A DNA stretch of 12,736 nucleotides from Prevotellaceae bacterium UBA5903 (GCA_002431845.1 DJEH01000065.1:1369-14104), one strand, 5' to 3'. Counted from the stretch's first letter, positions 1-6,846 are shown. Numbers and translations: made by a program. The notes: generated by a model from the letters alone, not told the origin.

Positions 1-56
1 GCGTGATACGAGCGTATCGTGGGTGTGATACGCGCGTATCGCGGGCGTGATACGCC
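1..56. repeat. 22-bp tandem palindromic repeat, cut by the window edge
   Basis: Two full 22-bp units (1-22 and 23-44) and a partial third (45-56) are seen. Each full unit holds the palindrome GATACG-NN-CGTATC. In unit 2 (27-40) it is a perfect 14-bp palindrome; in unit 1 (5-18) only the central two bases break the symmetry. The arms also pair between units: 12-18 with 27-33, and 34-40 with 49-55. Alternative hairpins could therefore form along the array. The third unit decays after GATACGC. The array probably continues to the left of the window. It lies downstream of rluD and outside any supported gene. It could be a REP-like intergenic element or a protein-binding array; the function is unknown. 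Confidence 0.75.
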
Positions 57-81
57 AGCACTTTACGTGTTTTGCAATGAA

Positions 82-104
82 AACTCCCTTTTTTTGAGGG
101 AGTT
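82..104 (-). terminator. weak candidate terminator downstream of rluD
   Basis: Inverted repeat: AACTCCCT (82-89) pairs with AGGGAGTT (97-104), an 8-bp stem around a 7-nt loop. Read on the minus strand it is followed by a short T-rich tail (TTC after the stem's own TT), so the poly-U signal is modest. It lies about 100 bp beyond the rluD stop codon. A further copy of GGGAGTTAGCT (98-108) occurs at 134-144 and could compete for the same left arm. The rest of 1-205 holds no supported gene. Confidence 0.45.
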
Positions 105-205
105 AGCTGCGTTTTTAGCGGTTATTACTTTTTGGGAGTTAGCTATATTACCTCTCTTTGGGCAAGGTGTGACGAGCTTTGTATGCTATTTAAAAGGATA
201 GCGGT

Positions 206-1282
206 TTACTTCAAGTTTTGTGCTCCTTCTAAGTAGGTGTCCCACTTCTTTAGTAGGGCTGTCATGTCGGCAGGTAGGTCGGTGGTAAAGTCCATCTCCT
301 TGCCTGTAAGCGGATGCTTAAAACCAAGGGTACGTGCATGTAGTGCCTGTCGCGGACATATGTTGAAGCAGTTGCGGATAAAGCTATTGTAGCTGCCACT
401 TTGCGTTCCGCGCAGTATTTGTTCGCCACCATAACGCTCGTCGTTGAAGAGTGGATGACCAATGTGCTTCATGTGCACCCTTATTTGGTGTGTGCGTCCT
501 GTTTCGAGTATGCACTCAACAAGGGTTACGTATCCATAGCGTTTTAATACTTTATAGTGGGTTACAGCATGTTTGCCAATGCCTGAAGTAGGATCGAATA
601 CCGCCATTTGCATGCGGTCGCGCGGGTTTCGGGCAATGTTGCCTTCAATGCGCCCCTCGTTTTCTTGAAAGTTTCCCCATACAAGGGCGTTATATCTGCG
701 CCGTGTGGTTTTATTAAAGAATTGTACGCCCAGTTTGGTCTTGGCATCGGGGGTTTTGGCCACAACAAGTAAGCCCGAAGTGTCTTTGTCAATGCGATGA
801 ACCAATCCTACGGCAGGGTCGTTGGGGTCGTACTTAGGGTCGTCCTTTAGGTGCCATGCAATAGCATTAACCAATGTGCCCGTGTAGTTGCCGCATCCAG
901 GGTGAACCACCAAACCAGCAGGCTTGTTCACCACGAGCAATTCGCTATCTTCGTACACAATGTCGAGCGGAATGTTTTCGGCTTCTATTTTGTTTTCGTA
1001 GCGCGGGCGGTCAAGCAATAGTGTCACTACATCAAAAGGCTTCACACGGTAATTGCTCTTTACCGGTTGGTCGTTTACGTGTATAAATCCAGCTTTTGCT
1101 GCTGCTTGTATGCGGTTGCGCGAGGTATCTTTTAGATGGTCAAGCAGAAACTTGTCTACACGCAATAATTGCTGCCCTTTGTCTGCTACAACGCGGTAGT
1201 GCTCGTAGAGTTCTGCCCCTTCGTCGCCATCTTCTTCATCTATAATGTTGTTGTTCAGAACTTCTTCGTTTTGAAGACTCAT
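206..1282 (-). CDS. rluD: RluA/RluD-family 23S rRNA pseudouridine synthase
   Basis: Converts specific uridines to pseudouridine, most likely in 23S rRNA as E. coli RluD does; the exact target is inferred. The 358-residue protein has an acidic N-terminal extension (about 1-28), an S4 RNA-binding domain (about 38-98), then the catalytic domain. The signature HRIDKDTSG lies at residues 162-170, with the presumed catalytic Asp165. AGLVVHPGCGNYTGTLVNA (122-140) and TGRTHQIRVHMKHIGHPLF are further family motifs. The S4 domain and the HPGCGNYTGTL motif favour RluD over RluA, which has no S4 domain. The start codon lies 29 bp after the stop of the PASTA gene, so the two are probably co-transcribed. 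No Shine-Dalgarno sequence is seen. The gene is intact and of usual length for Bacteroidota homologues. Confidence 0.93.
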   Translation of the reverse strand: MSLQNEEVLNNNIIDEEDGDEGAELYEHYRVVADKGQQLLRVDKFLLDHLKDTSRNRIQAAAKAGFIHVNDQPVKSNYRVKPFDVVTLLLDRPRYENKIEAENIPLDIVYEDSELLVVNKPAGLVVHPGCGNYTGTLVNAIAWHLKDDPKYDPNDPAVGLVHRIDKDTSGLLVVAKTPDAKTKLGVQFFNKTTRRRYNALVWGNFQENEGRIEGNIARNPRDRMQMAVFDPTSGIGKHAVTHYKVLKRYGYVTLVECILETGRTHQIRVHMKHIGHPLFNDERYGGEQILRGTQSGSYNSFIRNCFNICPRQALHARTLGFKHPLTGKEMDFTTDLPADMTALLKKWDTYLEGAQNLK

Positions 1283-1311
1283 AGTCTTTTTTTGTTATCT
1301 TTCGTTGTTGA

Positions 1312-1998
1312 TTATTCGTTGCTTTCGGTGGCAGATGTGTTTGCCTTTGGGTAGCTTTCGTCTGTATTTTCTTCGTCCACCTCGGGTTCTTTAGGAGCAT
1401 TGAGTATGTAGTCAAGGCTATCGTTGCCATTATATTCCTCATCAACTCCGCCTTTGCCCACTACTAAGGTGATGGGGCTATTTACCGAAATCTTTGTGCC
1501 AGCTTGCACGTTCTTTCCGTTTACTTTTACACCATACACCCATTCGGGGTCGCCAACAATGTATTCGGTGGCAGCCAGTTTAAAGCCTAATACGCGTAGT
1601 TTGTCTTCGGCTTCGCGTCGTGAACAGTTGTCGGCTATGTCGGGTATGGCTAATTGTCGCGGTCCGTCGGCATTGATAGTAACGTAGATTACCCTTCCTG
1701 GTTTAACCTTGTCGCCGGCCTTGATGCTCTGTTCAAGCACCGAAAATGGTGCTGCGTTATACACATAGCCCGTGTCTGTTACCTCCATCTTAAGCCCCAT
1801 AGCTTCGAGTTTCTTTTCAGCCACGGTTTGGTCTATACCACACACATTGGGCACGATGATTTCTTCGCCGTGGTGGGTGTAAATGTTTATAAATAGCAAG
1901 CCAACTAACCCCAAAGCGATTGTTGCACCAATTATGCCTAAAATGTTTTTGACAATGACTTGGCTAAATATTTTCTTGAAAAATTCGTTGATAGTCAT
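1312..1998 (-). CDS. membrane-anchored protein with two PASTA domains
   Basis: A 228-residue protein with a short cytoplasmic N-terminus, one membrane segment (about 17-40, rich in Ile/Leu/Gly), and two PASTA repeats outside (about 46-112 and 115-184). It ends in a low-complexity acidic tail (about 185-228). PASTA domains are known from penicillin-binding proteins and Ser/Thr kinases, where they bind peptidoglycan or muropeptides; here no kinase or transpeptidase domain is attached. A cell-wall sensing or scaffolding role is therefore an inference. The frame is open up to 2034, but I chose the ATG at 1998 because the protein then begins MTINEFFKK just before the membrane segment; the extra 12 residues look like leader sequence. 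It precedes rluD by 29 bp, an association I recall from other Bacteroidota, often with ddl, which is not visible here. Confidence 0.85.
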   Translation of the reverse strand: MTINEFFKKIFSQVIVKNILGIIGATIALGLVGLLFINIYTHHGEEIIVPNVCGIDQTVAEKKLEAMGLKMEVTDTGYVYNAAPFSVLEQSIKAGDKVKPGRVIYVTINADGPRQLAIPDIADNCSRREAEDKLRVLGFKLAATEYIVGDPEWVYGVKVNGKNVQAGTKISVNSPITLVVGKGGVDEEYNGNDSLDYILNAPKEPEVDEENTDESYPKANTSATESNE

Positions 1999-2040
1999 AC
2001 TTTCGTATAAAGTTATCTTTGCATAAATGCACATCTAAGC

Positions 2041-2120
2041 GGGTGCTTCAAATATCAATATAATCATGATGACAAATATTTAAATAGTTTTGAACACCTA
2101 CTTATGCACCTTATAGGTGC
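2041..2120 (-). promoter_or_regulatory. structured leader of the PASTA-rluD unit
   Basis: The leader between the candidate promoter and the PASTA start holds four short segments that can pair in different ways. In minus-strand order they are GCACCT (2120-2115), AGGTGC (2111-2106), AGGTG (2099-2095) and GCACC (2046-2042). Segments 1 and 2 form a perfect 6-bp hairpin with a 3-nt loop; segments 3 and 4, 1 and 3, or 2 and 4 could pair instead. On the plus strand the same hairpin is followed by TTTT and would look like a terminator. No regulator or riboswitch family is recognised. Confidence 0.4.
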
Positions 2121-2134
2121 TTTTATCCTATGTG

Positions 2135-2164
2135 CAAAGGTAATAAAAAAAACGAGTTTACAAT
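2135..2164 (-). promoter_or_regulatory. candidate Bacteroidota promoter for PASTA-rluD
   Basis: The minus strand reads TACCTTTG at 2142-2135, an exact match to the -7 element TAnnTTTG used by the Bacteroidota primary sigma factor. An 18-bp A/T-rich spacer separates it from ATTG at 2164-2161, a 3-of-4 match to the -33 element TTTG. Transcription would start near 2128, giving a leader of about 130 nt before the PASTA ATG at 1998. The motif is short, so chance matches occur; position and orientation are what support it. Confidence 0.5.
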
Positions 2165-2199
2165 GTTATATGCTGCTATTCCCAATCGTGGTGCAATAA

Positions 2200-2231
2200 A
2201 AAAGGATGCTTTGTTATGAAAGCATCCTTTT
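2200..2231 (-). terminator. intrinsic terminator of the pta-ackA unit
   Basis: A near-perfect inverted repeat: AAAGGATGCTTT (2201-2212) pairs with AAAGCATCCTTT (2219-2230), extended by one A-T pair (2200/2231), with a 6-nt loop. On the minus strand the stem runs into a T-rich stretch (CCTTTTTTTATTG). It lies 32 bp beyond the ackA stop, the expected place for a rho-independent terminator. The symmetrical A/T flanks make it partly bidirectional. It separates the acetate genes from the PASTA-rluD unit. Confidence 0.85.
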
Positions 2232-2263
2232 ATGTTAAATGTCAGAGAATGACCATTTGTTCA

Positions 2264-3454
2264 TTACTTAATAAGGTCGAGCGTATCGCTTGCAATAAGC
2301 AACTCTTCGTCGGTAGGAACAACTACAACCTTTACCTTGCTGTTTGGGGTAGAGATAATCTCTTCTTCGCCACAATTCTTGCGGTTCTTCTCCTTATCGA
2401 GTTCAATGCCCATAAACTCAAGGTCCTCGGTAGCACCCTGACGAACGTCCCATTGGTGCTCGCCCACGCCTGCTGTGAACACAATGATATCAACACCACC
2501 CATGGCTGCTGCATATGCACCGATGTACTTTTTGATGCGATAATCATACATTTCCATTGCCAATTTAGCGTGCTCGTTGCCTTGTGCAATGCCAGCTTCT
2601 ACCTCGCGAATGTCGCTTGATATGCCAGAGATACCAAGCACACCACTCTTCTTGTTCAATAGGTCGCTCATTTGGTCGGGAGTAAGGTTCTCCTTCTTCA
2701 TGATGCTCAGAACTGCCGATGGGTCAATATCGCCAGAGCGTGTACCCATCATAAGGCCTTCAAGAGGAGTAAGACCCATTGAAGTGTCTACACACTTGCC
2801 ATATTTAACGGCTGATACGGATGCACCATTGCCAATGTGGCAAGTGATGATACGTACATCTTCGGGCTTAACACCTAGCACCTTGCACACACGTGCGGTG
2901 ACAAAACGGTGGCTTGTTCCGTGTGCACCCCAACGGCGTATGTTTTGGGTTTCATAATATTTGTAAGGAACGGCATACATATATGCCTTGGCAGGCATAG
3001 TTTGGTGGAATGCAGTGTCGAATACAAATACTTGTGGAAGGTTAGGCAACATTTCCTTAACTGCAACATAGCCTTTAAGGTGAGCTTCAGAGTGGAGTGG
3101 AGCAAGGTCCATGTAGTTTTTCCACTCGTTGAGCATTTCGGGGGTAACCACCATACTCTTTGTGAAGCGTCCGCCAGCCACGATGCGGTGACCAGCAGCG
3201 CTGATTTCGTCAAGGCTCTTAATTGCACCATAAACGGGGTTTAACAAGGTGTCGAACATGAGTTTGATACCTTCGGTGTGTGTAGGGCATGGCGACTCTA
3301 TGATTTTTGTTTCACCATTGATTTTAGTCTTTAAAAAAGAGCCTTCAAGACCTATTTTTTCAATGCCACCAGCAGCAAGAACCGACTTGTCGTTCATCTC
3401 ATAGAGTTTATACTTAATAGATGAACTACCACAGTTGATTACGAGAATTTTCAT
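2264..3454 (-). CDS. ackA: acetate kinase, with unusual acyl-pocket residues
   Basis: Makes ATP and acetate from acetyl phosphate and ADP, the last step of acetate fermentation (cytoplasmic, ASKHA fold). The 396-residue protein has all the core motifs: VINCGSSSIKYKLY at the N-terminus (Asn7), GHR with Arg90, APLH with His121, FDTAFH with Asp146, HGTSH with His178, CHIGNGAS with His206, MGTRSGD with Arg239, and TDEE (381-384). Compared with typical acetate kinases it reads GHRIVAGGR where VHGGE is usual, and RRWGAHGTSH where RYGFHGTSH is usual; the latter puts Ala177 at a pocket Phe. The frame is open up to 3523, but the conserved MKILVINCGSS start at 3454 is clearly right. It lies 92 bp after pta, with a hairpin in the gap, and ends at a strong terminator. 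Confidence 0.96.
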   Translation of the reverse strand: MKILVINCGSSSIKYKLYEMNDKSVLAAGGIEKIGLEGSFLKTKINGETKIIESPCPTHTEGIKLMFDTLLNPVYGAIKSLDEISAAGHRIVAGGRFTKSMVVTPEMLNEWKNYMDLAPLHSEAHLKGYVAVKEMLPNLPQVFVFDTAFHQTMPAKAYMYAVPYKYYETQNIRRWGAHGTSHRFVTARVCKVLGVKPEDVRIITCHIGNGASVSAVKYGKCVDTSMGLTPLEGLMMGTRSGDIDPSAVLSIMKKENLTPDQMSDLLNKKSGVLGISGISSDIREVEAGIAQGNEHAKLAMEMYDYRIKKYIGAYAAAMGGVDIIVFTAGVGEHQWDVRQGATEDLEFMGIELDKEKNRKNCGEEEIISTPNSKVKVVVVPTDEELLIASDTLDLIK

Positions 3455-3484
3455 TTTGTGATTGTTATGATTGAAAGTAGAAAA

Positions 3485-3521
3485 GTGTGTGCAAGCACAT
3501 TGTAGGGAGTGTTGCACACAC
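3485..3521 (-). promoter_or_regulatory. hairpin in the pta-ackA gap
   Basis: GTGTGTGCAA (3485-3494) pairs perfectly with TTGCACACAC (3512-3521), a 10-bp stem with a 17-nt loop. On the minus strand no T-tract follows, so it is not a standard intrinsic terminator. It lies 31 bp before the ackA start and 26 bp after the pta stop. It could act as an RNA-processing or stability element that sets the pta:ackA ratio, or as an operator. The function is inferred. Confidence 0.5.
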
Positions 3522-3546
3522 ATATTTACGTGTTCTGATTGTATGT

Positions 3547-4560
3547 TTATTCTTGTTCCTTTGCTGCAATTGCTTGGTTAGCAGTGATGGCAATCATTTT
3601 GTATACATCATCTACTGAGCAACCGCGTGAAAGGTCGTTTACAGGACGTGCAATACCTTGGAGGATAGGGCCGATTGCAGTGGCATGACCAAGGCGCTGA
3701 ACCAACTTGTAGCCAATGTTACCAACTTCGAGGTTGGGCACAACGAGCACATTTGCTTTGCCTGCAATTTCGCTACCTGGAGCCTTTGATGCACCAACTG
3801 AAGGAACGAGAGCTGCGTCGGCTTGAAGTTCACCATCAATTTTGAGTGTTGGGTCAAGCTCTTTTGCAATGCCGAGAGCTTCGACTACCTTGTCTACAAC
3901 TTCGTGTTTAGCAGAGCCTTTGGTTGAGAAGCTAAGCATGGCTACACGTGGGTCAATGCCAGCAACAGCTTTAGCAGTACGTGCAGTGCATACAGCAATT
4001 TGTGCCAATTGGTTAGCATCGGGAACAGGGGTTACAGCCACATCGCCCATTACGATTACACCTTTATCGCCACATTCGGGAGCATGGGTGAGCAGAAGCA
4101 TAGCACCGCTAACGCAAGTGATGCCAGGGGCTGTCTTGATAATTTGGAGTGCGGGGCGCAACACGTTGCCAGTGGTGTTGCGAGCACCAGCTAATTGGCC
4201 ATCGGCATCTCCGCTCTTGATTATCATGCAACCAAAGTAGAGGGGATCTTCAACCTTTTTGCGAGCCTCCTCGATGGTCATTCCTTTCTTCTTGCGAAGT
4301 TCGGCAAGTAATTGTGCATACTCTTCCTTCTTAGGGCTTGTAGTGGGATCGATGATTGTAGCTTTATCAATGTTGCCAAGTCCCCATTGTTTAGCAAGTG
4401 AATGAATTTCGTCAACGTTGCCAAGAATAATTAAATCGGCTACGCCGTCAGTTAGCACTTGGTTTGCAGCCTTAAGAGTGCGTTCTTCTGTACCTTCGGG
4501 AAGTACGATGCGCTGCTTGTTAGCTTTAGCACGCGCAATAAGTTGTTCAATGAGTTCCAT
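3547..4560 (-). CDS. pta: phosphate acetyltransferase (short form)
   Basis: Swaps CoA for phosphate on acetyl-CoA, giving acetyl phosphate for AckA; together they yield one ATP per acetyl-CoA. The 337 residues match the short, single-domain class without the N-terminal regulatory region found in the roughly 700-residue enterobacterial enzyme. Family motifs visible are IVLPEGTEERTLKAA near the start, RPALQIIKT, GDVAVTP, DGELQADAAL, NIGYKLVQRLG, IGPILQG, and RPVNDLSRGCS near the C-terminus. The last holds the Arg thought to bind CoA or phosphate. It lies 90 bp after pyrH and 92 bp before ackA, the order expected for a pta-ackA unit. Transcription may begin at the pyrH promoter; no convincing promoter is seen in the 90-bp gap. 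The 5' end at 4560 fits the MELIEQLIARAK start of short Ptas. Confidence 0.95.
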   Translation of the reverse strand: MELIEQLIARAKANKQRIVLPEGTEERTLKAANQVLTDGVADLIILGNVDEIHSLAKQWGLGNIDKATIIDPTTSPKKEEYAQLLAELRKKKGMTIEEARKKVEDPLYFGCMIIKSGDADGQLAGARNTTGNVLRPALQIIKTAPGITCVSGAMLLLTHAPECGDKGVIVMGDVAVTPVPDANQLAQIAVCTARTAKAVAGIDPRVAMLSFSTKGSAKHEVVDKVVEALGIAKELDPTLKIDGELQADAALVPSVGASKAPGSEIAGKANVLVVPNLEVGNIGYKLVQRLGHATAIGPILQGIARPVNDLSRGCSVDDVYKMIAITANQAIAAKEQE

Positions 4561-4650
4561 AAAGATTATATGATATCTTTCTGTGGCAGACTTTTTATTG
4601 TCTGTCTAATATTTTATTCTGTTTAGGGTAGATAAGGGATAGAACGAGTG

Positions 4651-5361
4651 CTATGCGTGCACGTAAGTACCTATGTTTTCGCCACTAAGTACTTTCTTAA
4701 GATTGCCATACACATCCATGTTGAACACATAGATAGGCAATTTGTTTTCGCGACACATGGCAGTGGCTGTAACATCCATCACCTTAAGTCCGCGCGACAA
4801 CACTTCGTCGTATGTAATCTCGTCAAACTTGGTAGCAGTAGGGTCTTTCTCGGGGTCGGCAGTGTAAACACCATCTACGCGTGTGCCTTTTAACATTACC
4901 TCTGCTTCGGTTTCTATGCCACGGAGTGAAGAGCCTGTATCTGTTGTGAAATAGGGACTACCAGTGCCGCAACTGATGATGGCCACTTCGCCATTTTCCA
5001 TGGCTTCAATAGCTTTCCATTTGCTATAGAACTCGCCAATAGGCTCCATACGTATAGCTGTGAGCACACGACTCTTAACGCCAATTGCACCTAATGCCGA
5101 GCTTAGTGCAAGCGAGTTGATAACAGTGGCACACATACCCATTTGGTCGCCCTTAACGCGGTCAAAGCCCTTGCCTGCACCACTGAGTCCACGAAATATG
5201 TTGCCTCCGCCAATAACAATGCTTATCTGAACACCCATTTCAAGGGCTTCTTTAATTTGAGTTGCGTAGTCGTTGAGGCGCTTTACATCTATGCCATAAC
5301 CTTGCTCGCCCATTAAGCTTTCGCCGCTTAACTTTAGCAAGATACGTTTGAATTTAGCCAT
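4651..5361 (-). CDS. pyrH: UMP kinase
   Basis: Phosphorylates UMP to UDP with ATP, an essential step of pyrimidine nucleotide supply in the cytoplasm. At 236 residues it has normal length for the hexameric bacterial enzyme of the amino acid kinase fold. Visible motifs are KLSGESL (10-16), VIGGGNIFRG (49-58), GDQMGM (71-76) at the UMP/GTP region, GTGSPYFTTDT (132-142), KGTRVDGVYTADP (158-170), and VMDVTATAMCRENKLPI near the C-terminus. It lies 142 bp after the MATE gene, with a candidate promoter and leader in between, so it probably starts a pyrH-pta-ackA transcript. The start codon is preceded by an A/T-rich tract without a Shine-Dalgarno motif, as usual in Bacteroidota. Confidence 0.96.
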   Translation of the reverse strand: MAKFKRILLKLSGESLMGEQGYGIDVKRLNDYATQIKEALEMGVQISIVIGGGNIFRGLSGAGKGFDRVKGDQMGMCATVINSLALSSALGAIGVKSRVLTAIRMEPIGEFYSKWKAIEAMENGEVAIISCGTGSPYFTTDTGSSLRGIETEAEVMLKGTRVDGVYTADPEKDPTATKFDEITYDEVLSRGLKVMDVTATAMCRENKLPIYVFNMDVYGNLKKVLSGENIGTYVHA

Positions 5362-5431
5362 ATAATTTTAAGATAATTAGGTTAGTTGAGGGGAATATAA
5401 CCATTCACCAATTTATAAGTATTGATGATAA

Positions 5432-5459
5432 GCATTGACCCACTTAATGGGTGAAATGC
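5432..5459 (-). promoter_or_regulatory. hairpin in the pyrH leader
   Basis: GCATT (5432-5436) pairs with AATGC (5455-5459) and ACCCA (5438-5442) pairs with TGGGT (5448-5452), giving a 10-bp stem with a small internal loop. TTCACC (5404-5409) is complementary to GGTGAA (5450-5455) and would compete with the upper stem, so two structures are possible. No T-tract follows on the minus strand. It lies between the candidate pyrH promoter and the pyrH start. A regulatory role is inferred. Confidence 0.35.
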
Positions 5460-5472
5460 ATTAATATATATG

Positions 5473-5480
5473 CAAAGATA
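5473..5480 (-). promoter_or_regulatory. candidate -7 promoter element for pyrH
   Basis: The minus strand reads TATCTTTG, an exact match to TAnnTTTG, just downstream of the MATE stop codon. It is embedded in TTATCTTTGCA, almost identical to the candidate PASTA promoter TTACCTTTGCA at 2143-2133. No clear -33 TTTG is found at the usual spacing. Transcription would start near 5466, giving a leader of about 105 nt. Confidence 0.45.
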
Positions 5481-5503
5481 ACGATTTTTATTTTGTCTTT
5501 GCT

Positions 5504-6796
5504 TTATATGTTAAATTTCTTTCTTACGCTTTTAAATAGCAGTAATTGCATCAGTCCTCTCATGCCTAAATATGCCAAGAAAGCTGTCCATAAAATGTAA
5601 TTTTCTTTGCTGCAAACAAATACGATAGCGAAAAACGTGAGCGATGCCATGCGCATGCTATTGAGCATTTGTCGGGTAGAGGTGGTGCCTATGAATAGTC
5701 CATCAAAAAGGAAGGCTGAGAAACTTAAAAAGGGGATAAGGCAAACGAAGAAAAGATAATTTGATGCTTGAGCAACAACGCTTTGTTCGTTGGTTAGTAA
5801 GTGCAAGAACATTTGCCCCAATGCACTATATAAAAGTGTGAAGAGAGTGGCTATGCCTGCTCCCCACATAAATAGTCGAGAGGTTAGTTTGCTGAATTGG
5901 GCTTTATTGTTCTCGCCATAACATTTGCCACTAATGGCCTCACCAGCGTAGGCAAATCCGTCCATGAAATAGGAAAATATAATAAAAAATTGCATGAGCA
6001 AAGTGTTGGCTGCCAATATGTTTTCGCCTTGTGAAGAGCCAAATGAAGTGAAGTAGGTGGTAACTAATATAAGGTATAATGTGCGGAAAAAAATGTCGCG
6101 ATTTACTTTAAAAAACTGCATGAAATCTGTTCTTCTAAATATTTCTTTCCATACAAAGTTTGCTTTATGCCAGTGGTATTTGTAACAGCCAATTGTTAAT
6201 GCAAGTAGCAATCCTGTGTATTGCGCAATGAGAGTGCCCATCGCTACCCCCTCAACCTTTAAGTGTAGACAAAATACCAAAGCAGAACTTGCAACGATAT
6301 TTACCACATTTTGCACAATGGCTATAATCATGGGGATACGCGCATTTTGCATGCCTAAAAACCAACCGATAAAACTATACAGACAAAGTACGGCGGGAGC
6401 TCCCCATATCAGTATATTGAAATAGATGCTTGCATTGGCTTGAACCTCAGCTGTGGCATCTATAAAGTGAAATGCTATATAGAGTATGACAGATTGAAAC
6501 AACAAAAGTATGGTAGAAACGCTTAAAGCTACAATGGCCGAACGAAGCAGAATGTTTTGCGCTGCTATGGTATTGTTGGCTCCGTAAGCTTGCGCAGTTA
6601 GTCCGCCTGTGCCCATACGCAAAAAACTAAAAAGCCAATAAGTCATATTAAAAAGTAGTCCGCCTACTGCTATTGCTCCAATATAAGATGCATCTCCTAA
6701 ATGCCCTACAATAATTGTATCAACCATGCCACATAGTGGAACTGTTATATTAGAGATAATGCTCGGAATGGCTATATGAAGTATTTGCTTATTCAT
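5504..6796 (-). CDS. MATE-family multidrug efflux transporter
   Basis: An inner-membrane antiporter predicted to export drugs or metabolites using a Na+ or H+ gradient; the substrate cannot be told from sequence. The 430-residue protein is highly hydrophobic with about twelve membrane segments. The N-terminus carries the family pattern: IPSIISNITVPLCGMVDT, then VGHLGDASYIGAIAVGG. GTGGLTAQAYGANN follows about 65 residues in, and the corresponding second-half AISGKCYGENN is also visible. I chose the ATG at 6796 (MNKQILHIAIPS); a GTG at 6817 would add seven residues. It lies 50 bp after birA and is probably the last gene of the tex-tadA-yraN-yjbR-birA run. No clear terminator is seen after it. 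NorM or DinF subtype is not assigned. Confidence 0.9.
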   Translation of the reverse strand: MNKQILHIAIPSIISNITVPLCGMVDTIIVGHLGDASYIGAIAVGGLLFNMTYWLFSFLRMGTGGLTAQAYGANNTIAAQNILLRSAIVALSVSTILLLFQSVILYIAFHFIDATAEVQANASIYFNILIWGAPAVLCLYSFIGWFLGMQNARIPMIIAIVQNVVNIVASSALVFCLHLKVEGVAMGTLIAQYTGLLLALTIGCYKYHWHKANFVWKEIFRRTDFMQFFKVNRDIFFRTLYLILVTTYFTSFGSSQGENILAANTLLMQFFIIFSYFMDGFAYAGEAISGKCYGENNKAQFSKLTSRLFMWGAGIATLFTLLYSALGQMFLHLLTNEQSVVAQASNYLFFVCLIPFLSFSAFLFDGLFIGTTSTRQMLNSMRMASLTFFAIVFVCSKENYILWTAFLAYLGMRGLMQLLLFKSVRKKFNI

Positions 6797-6846
6797 TGTT
6801 AGTTTTGTATTTTGCACTTGCTTGTAAGAGTTTTGTGGATGTTGCG

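Noticed and set aside
1..56. CRISPR array
   Set aside because: The repeat unit is continuous at 22 bp with no unique spacers of normal length and no cas genes.
19..201. 60-codon plus-strand frame at the left edge
   Set aside because: It starts in the palindromic repeat, spans a hairpin, has no recognisable motif and low-complexity hydrophobic composition; probably chance.
2216..2620. 134-codon plus-strand frame
   Set aside because: It is antisense to ackA, starts inside the terminator loop and has no family features.
3842..4240. 132-codon plus-strand frame
   Set aside because: It is a mirror of pta, which is clearly coding on the other strand.
4587..4604. CAGAC/GTCTG hairpin as a terminator between pyrH and pta
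   Set aside because: The stem is only 5 bp and lacks a T-tract on the minus strand.
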